Below, in pieces: positions 60,497 through 64,000 of a DNA stretch of 64,000 bases. A program made the position numbers and the translations under genes. This stretch comes from Actinomyces slackii (GTDB lineage Bacteria > Actinomycetota > Actinomycetes > Actinomycetales > Actinomycetaceae). The stretch is from contig NZ_LR134363.1 in assembly GCF_900637295.1 (NCBI RefSeq), positions 2,232,001 to 2,296,000 of the forward strand. Direction: 5' to 3'. Every line of letters begins with the position of its first letter. The stretch's first letter is position 1. A model generated the notes under the pieces. It had not been told where the DNA came from. It made no database searches and was given only the letters and a program-made list of their open reading frames with translations.

Positions 60497-61780
60497 ATGA
60501 GCACCATTCTCTTCATCGTGATCGTCGTCGTGGTGACGGCTCTCATCTTCGACTTCACCAACGGCTTCCACGACTCCGCCAACGCCATGGCCACCTCGGT
60601 CGCCACGGGCGCCTTCAGTCCTCGGCGCGCTGTTCTGGTGGCCGCGGTTCTCAACGTGATCGGCGCCTGCCTGTCCACCGAGGTCGCCAAGACCATCTCC
60701 CACGGGATGTTCGATGACATGCTCATACAGGAGGCTCCGGCGATGATCTTCGCCGGGCTGGCCGGCGCGATCCTGTGGAACCTGGCCACATGGCTGTTCG
60801 GGCTGCCCTCATCGTCGTCGCATGCGCTCTTCGGCGGCCTCATCGGAGCGGTCATGGTGGCCGCGGGCGTCAATGGCGTCCACTGGGGCACCGTGGTCTC
60901 CAAGATCATCCTTCCCGCTCTCGTCGCCCCCGTCGTCGCGGGCCTGGCCGCCGCGCTGGCCACGGTCCTGGCCTACCGGCTGGCCCGCCCCTCGGACCGC
61001 TACTCCCAGGCGGTCTTCCGCAACGGGCAGAGGCTGTCGGCCTCCATGGTGGCCCTGGCCCACGGGACCTCTGACGGCCAGAAGACCATGGGAGTCATCA
61101 CCCTGGCCCTCGTGGCCGGCGGATACCAGGCACCGGGCACCAACCCGCAGTGGTGGGTCATCGGCGCGGCCGGACTGGCCATCGGGTTGGGAACCTACTC
61201 GGGCGGCTGGCGCATCATGCGCACCATGGGCAAGGGGCTGGTCCACATCGACTCCCCCCAGGGCTTCGCCGCCGAGACCGCATCGACAGTGGCCATCCTG
61301 GCCTCCTCCCACCTGGGATTCGCCCTGTCCACCACCCATATCTGCACCGGTTCCATCCTGGGCTCGGGCATCGGGCGCGGAACCAAGGTCTCATGGGGGA
61401 CCGCGGGCAAGATGGGCATCGCCTGGCTCATCACCCTGCCCTGTGCCGGCGTCGTGGGGGGCCTGACCTCCTACATCGCGGTGCGCGGCGGCGTGGCGGG
61501 CACCGTGCTGGTCATCGGCCTGCTGATCTGCGGCTCACTGGCGATCATTCGCCAGGCCAGCCACAACCGGGTCGACTTCTCCAACGTCAACGACTCCGAG
61601 GAGGTCGTGGTGGTCAAGCGCCAGCACCCGGAGTTGACGCGCGCGCCCCGCAGCGTGGAGCAGATCCGCAGCGAGCTCACGGGCCAGGAGGATCACTCGC
61701 GCACCGTCCTGGCCGACGACCTCGCCTCGGAGGCCTCCGAGGCGATCAGCACTCAGCAGAGCAGGGAGAGCGTGGCATGA
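60497..61780 (+). CDS. pit: Inorganic phosphate transporter, PiT family
   Basis: 427 residues, about ten membrane helices. The inverted-repeat signatures of the family are present: DFTNGFHDSANAMATS near the N-terminus and ALAHGTSDGQKTMGV in the middle, with further STTHICTGSILGSG. Imports phosphate, probably as metal-phosphate, with protons. The C-terminus has a soluble tail of about 75 residues (VVVVKRQHPELTRAPRSVEQ) that may be regulatory. The stop overlaps the next start as ATGA. Confidence 0.94.
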   Translation: MSTILFIVIVVVVTALIFDFTNGFHDSANAMATSVATGAFSPRRAVLVAAVLNVIGACLSTEVAKTISHGMFDDMLIQEAPAMIFAGLAGAILWNLATWLFGLPSSSSHALFGGLIGAVMVAAGVNGVHWGTVVSKIILPALVAPVVAGLAAALATVLAYRLARPSDRYSQAVFRNGQRLSASMVALAHGTSDGQKTMGVITLALVAGGYQAPGTNPQWWVIGAAGLAIGLGTYSGGWRIMRTMGKGLVHIDSPQGFAAETASTVAILASSHLGFALSTTHICTGSILGSGIGRGTKVSWGTAGKMGIAWLITLPCAGVVGGLTSYIAVRGGVAGTVLVIGLLICGSLAIIRQASHNRVDFSNVNDSEEVVVVKRQHPELTRAPRSVEQIRSELTGQEDHSRTVLADDLASEASEAISTQQSRESVA

Positions 61781-62013
61781 GCATCGACTGGGCCTCGCTG
61801 GCACTGGTGACGGCAGTGACCGTCCTGGGCACCGCATTCATCATGGTCATCTGCTCGTGGGCGGCGCGCATGCTCGATGAGGTGCATATCAAGCGGAGCA
61901 ACCATGAGGTCAAGGGCCTCCATGCCGCAGAGCTCTCAGCCGGGGTCCTCCTCTTCCTGGCCGGACTCATCGTCCTGTACGGGCTGTGGCTCATCATCCC
62001 CTACTTCCACTGA
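61777..62013 (+). CDS. Small two-helix membrane protein coupled to pit
   Basis: 78 residues, ATG overlapping the pit stop. Two membrane helices, about 5-30 (LALVTAVTVLGTAFIMVICS) and 52-76 (ELSAGVLLFLAGLIVLYGLW), with a charged middle (DEVHIKRSNHEVKG). I do not recognise the family. The ATGA overlap suggests a subunit or modulator of the phosphate transporter; that is inference. Confidence 0.75.
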   Translation: MSIDWASLALVTAVTVLGTAFIMVICSWAARMLDEVHIKRSNHEVKGLHAAELSAGVLLFLAGLIVLYGLWLIIPYFH

Positions 62014-62078
62014 GACGCGAGCGCATCAGTCCGCTCGCAGGGCCACCGGCACGGGCGCCGGCTTGCTACTCTCCATGC

Positions 62079-63614
62079 GTGACTGAGGACCTCAAGACCC
62101 TGGCCCTGGACGCGATCGCCTCATCGAGGGCGAGCGACGACCCCGACTACCCCCGCTTCCACGTCGTCGCCCCCGTGGGGCGGCTCAACGATCCCAATGG
62201 CCTGCTGGTCGATGGGCAGACCTACCACGCCTTCTACCAGTTCAGCCCCTTCCACCCGCGGCGCAAGCTCGTCTACTGGGGGCACTCCTCGTCACGCGAT
62301 CTGGTGACCTGGGAGCACCACGAGCCGACGATCATCCCCGACTCCTCCTACGACCTCTCGGGCGCGTACTCCGGCAATGCCCTGGTCCTGGAGGGCGAGG
62401 AGCTCAGCAGTGCCCCGGCGGGCGCCCCCTTCCAGCTCTTCTACACCGGCAATCTCAAGGACCCGGTCACCGATGAGCGCACGGCCAGCCAGTGCCTGGT
62501 CACCAGCCCCGATCTGCGCGAGTTCAGCAAGTGGCCGGGCAACCCCCTCATCCCGGATCACGCTGAGGGCTACACCGCCCACTACCGCGACCCGCAGGTC
62601 TTCCGAGACCCGGACCGGCCGGGGGAGTACCGCATGCTCCTGGGCGTCCAGCGCGCCGATGAGACCGGTGCCGCGCTGCTGTTCCGCTCGGCCGACCTGC
62701 TGTCCTGGGACCTGGAGGGGGAGCTGTCCTTCCCCGATGCCGCGGGTGCATTCGACGACTTCGGCTACATGTGGGAGTGCCCGGGGATCGTGCGCCTCCA
62801 CGATGAGGACTCCGGTGAGCCCTGGGATGTGCTCATCTGGTGCCCCCAGGGAATCGATCCCGACCGGGAGGGCTTTGAGAACATCTTCCCCTGCGTCTAC
62901 ACAGTCGGCCGTCTGGTGGGCACTGAGCTGCGGGAGACCACCGGGGTCTATCACGAGGTGGATCGCGGCTTCGAGTTCTACGCCCCTCAGATCTTCGCCC
63001 GGCGTCCCAGCGAGCCCGGCCCTGCGCTCCTGTCCGGCTGGGCGGGCAACGCCTCGCAGGATGACCAGCCCTCCATCGAGCCCGACGGCGGGACAGGCGG
63101 ATGGGTGCACGCCCTGACCGTTCCGCGGGCCCTGTCGCTGCGCTCGGGCAGGCTCATCCAGCGCCCGGCGGTCGTCCTGCCCGATGACGCCCGGCGTCCC
63201 GCGCTGGTGGGGGAGCCCCTGGGCGCGGGGCTCCACCGCATCGAGGAGCTCGGCTCGCATCGCAGCTGGCATCTGCGCCTGGCGGCCGAGGCCCCGTCGT
63301 CGGGCCGCTGGGGGGTGCGCATCGGCTCTGAGGACTCCTATGTGGAGATCGCGCTGGAGCGCGGAGCGCTCCACGTGGATCGCCGCGCCTCGCGCTACAC
63401 CCAGCACGGCGCCCAGCGCACGGTGACACTGCCCGCCGGCACTCCACCGGTGCTGGAGATCCTTCACGATCGCTCGGTCACCGAGGTCTTCGTGGGGGAG
63501 GGCGACCTGGCCTTCACCCTGCGCAGCTTCGTGGACCCCCAGCACGGAGGGGCCGATCTGCTGGTGGAGGGGGGCCTGCGCCTGGCTGACGGCGCCTGCT
63601 GCATCCGGGACTGA
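62079..63614 (+). CDS. scrB: Glycoside hydrolase family 32, sucrose-6-phosphate hydrolase
   Basis: 511 residues from the GTG at 62079. Five-bladed propeller with the catalytic signatures: nucleophile Asp in RLNDPNGLLVDG, transition-state Asp in HYRDPQVF, acid/base Glu in MWECPGIVRL. The C-terminal beta-sandwich begins near residue 400 (GSHRSWHLRLAAEAP, VTEVFVGEGDLAFTLRSF). No signal peptide, so it is cytosolic, fitting hydrolysis of sucrose 6-phosphate delivered by the PTS permease that follows. Not part of the pit pair, though only 65 nt after it. Confidence 0.93.
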   Translation: MTEDLKTLALDAIASSRASDDPDYPRFHVVAPVGRLNDPNGLLVDGQTYHAFYQFSPFHPRRKLVYWGHSSSRDLVTWEHHEPTIIPDSSYDLSGAYSGNALVLEGEELSSAPAGAPFQLFYTGNLKDPVTDERTASQCLVTSPDLREFSKWPGNPLIPDHAEGYTAHYRDPQVFRDPDRPGEYRMLLGVQRADETGAALLFRSADLLSWDLEGELSFPDAAGAFDDFGYMWECPGIVRLHDEDSGEPWDVLIWCPQGIDPDREGFENIFPCVYTVGRLVGTELRETTGVYHEVDRGFEFYAPQIFARRPSEPGPALLSGWAGNASQDDQPSIEPDGGTGGWVHALTVPRALSLRSGRLIQRPAVVLPDDARRPALVGEPLGAGLHRIEELGSHRSWHLRLAAEAPSSGRWGVRIGSEDSYVEIALERGALHVDRRASRYTQHGAQRTVTLPAGTPPVLEILHDRSVTEVFVGEGDLAFTLRSFVDPQHGGADLLVEGGLRLADGACCIRD

Positions 63615-63688
63615 GGCTCGGCGCTCGACCTGCTCTCAAGGCGGCCCGGCCATCCCAGCACGTGACCACAACCCGTCCTGCGGTTGCG

Positions 63689-63704
63689 GTCAGGTAACCC
63701 TGAC
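63689..63704. promoter_or_regulatory. Inverted repeat, possible operator before the PTS gene
   Basis: GTCAGG-TAAC-CCTGAC is a perfect 6-bp inverted repeat 120 nt before the PTS start, with a TTGACA hexamer at 63722-63727 just downstream that could be a -35 element. A sugar-responsive repressor site is possible; no regulator gene is in view. Confidence 0.4.
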
Positions 63705-63823
63705 TGTAGTGTGACTATCGATTGACACAGGTGTGGCCGCATGGGAGTCACTGACGATCCCGCACCGTGGGCTTCCCCAAGCCTCCCAAGGAATGCGGCG
63801 CCATCACGAGAAAGGATGCCCGG

Positions 63824-64000
63824 GTGGCAATGGATCACGCCCGAGTGGCGAAGGACGTGCTGACATACGTCGGCGGCGCCGAGAACATCAATGCGGCTGC
63901 GCACTGCGCAACCCGACTTCGCCTTGTCCTCAGCGACATGGACAAGGTCGACCAGAAGGCCCTCGACAAGGACCCTGATCTCAAGGGCACCTTCATCGCA
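63824..64000 (+). CDS. PTS sugar permease EIIB(C), partial (3' end outside window)
   Basis: Only the first 59 residues are present. GTG start at 63824 with AAAGGA 7 nt upstream; an ATG two codons later is the alternative. The sequence is an EIIB domain of the glucose/sucrose superfamily: [20 protein letters not shown] with LRL, where Cys is the phosphorylated residue, then DLKGTF. With the GH32 gene directly upstream it is probably a sucrose (EIIBC-Scr) permease. Confidence 0.88.
   Translation, partial: MAMDHARVAKDVLTYVGGAENINAAAHCATRLRLVLSDMDKVDQKALDKDPDLKGTFIA

Overview
The window is high-GC actinobacterial DNA, most likely from an Actinomyces or close relative (Actinomycetaceae). Grounds for this are the garA-ftsR-DUF151-MerR gene order, an opcA gene between zwf and pgl, an LAxTG-type wall anchor motif, and frequent GTG starts. 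The species cannot be fixed by eye.

Region 1 (about 1-27,530) holds three co-directional giant genes of a modular type I polyketide synthase. The first gene runs in from outside the window. No module has a working acyltransferase (AT), so this is a trans-AT assembly line whose AT must be encoded elsewhere. The visible order is: KR-ACP / KS1-KR-ACP / KS2-pseudoACP-DH-KR-ACP / KS3 | DH*-ACP / KS4-DH-KR-ACP / KS5-pseudoACP-ACP / KS6-ACP-KR | KS7-relic AT-DH-like-ACP-TE. I see no enoylreductase or C-methyltransferase. Odd points are a shortened AT that has lost its GHSxG serine, two carrier-like domains without the phosphopantetheine serine, a KR lacking its catalytic serine, a module split between KS and DH, and an internally duplicated KR-ACP-KS block.

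Region 2 (about 27,590-38,146) is a graveyard of insertion sequences. It starts with the tail of an ABC-F type ATPase gene cut by an IS3 end. The core is a nested stack: an IS256-family element interrupted by an intact ISL3-family element and by an IS3-family element, the latter itself interrupted by an IS5-like element. Target duplications of 8, 3 and 5 bp can be read directly for the three inner insertions. A second IS3 copy, a near-identical inverted partial copy of it, and IS630, IS1634 and other fragments surround the stack. A tRNA-Pro(GGG) gene closes the region with its 3' end towards it, a plausible island boundary.

Region 3 (about 38,150-64,000) is ordinary chromosome: a membrane-anchored beta-propeller-like protein with a decayed tandem paralogue, a plant-type glutamate-cysteine ligase, a CAP-domain surface protein, a HAD phosphatase, an S4 RNA-binding protein, an anchored HNH nuclease and an aldo/keto reductase. 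Next come the oxidative pentose phosphate genes (zwf-opcA-pgl, with gnd divergent), the garA-ftsR-DUF151-MerR cluster, a second aldo/keto reductase, a short Hsp70-like ATPase, a PiT phosphate transporter with a small membrane partner, and sucrose use genes (GH32 hydrolase and the start of a PTS permease). zwf, opcA, pgl and gnd together carry glucose 6-phosphate to ribulose 5-phosphate and supply NADPH.
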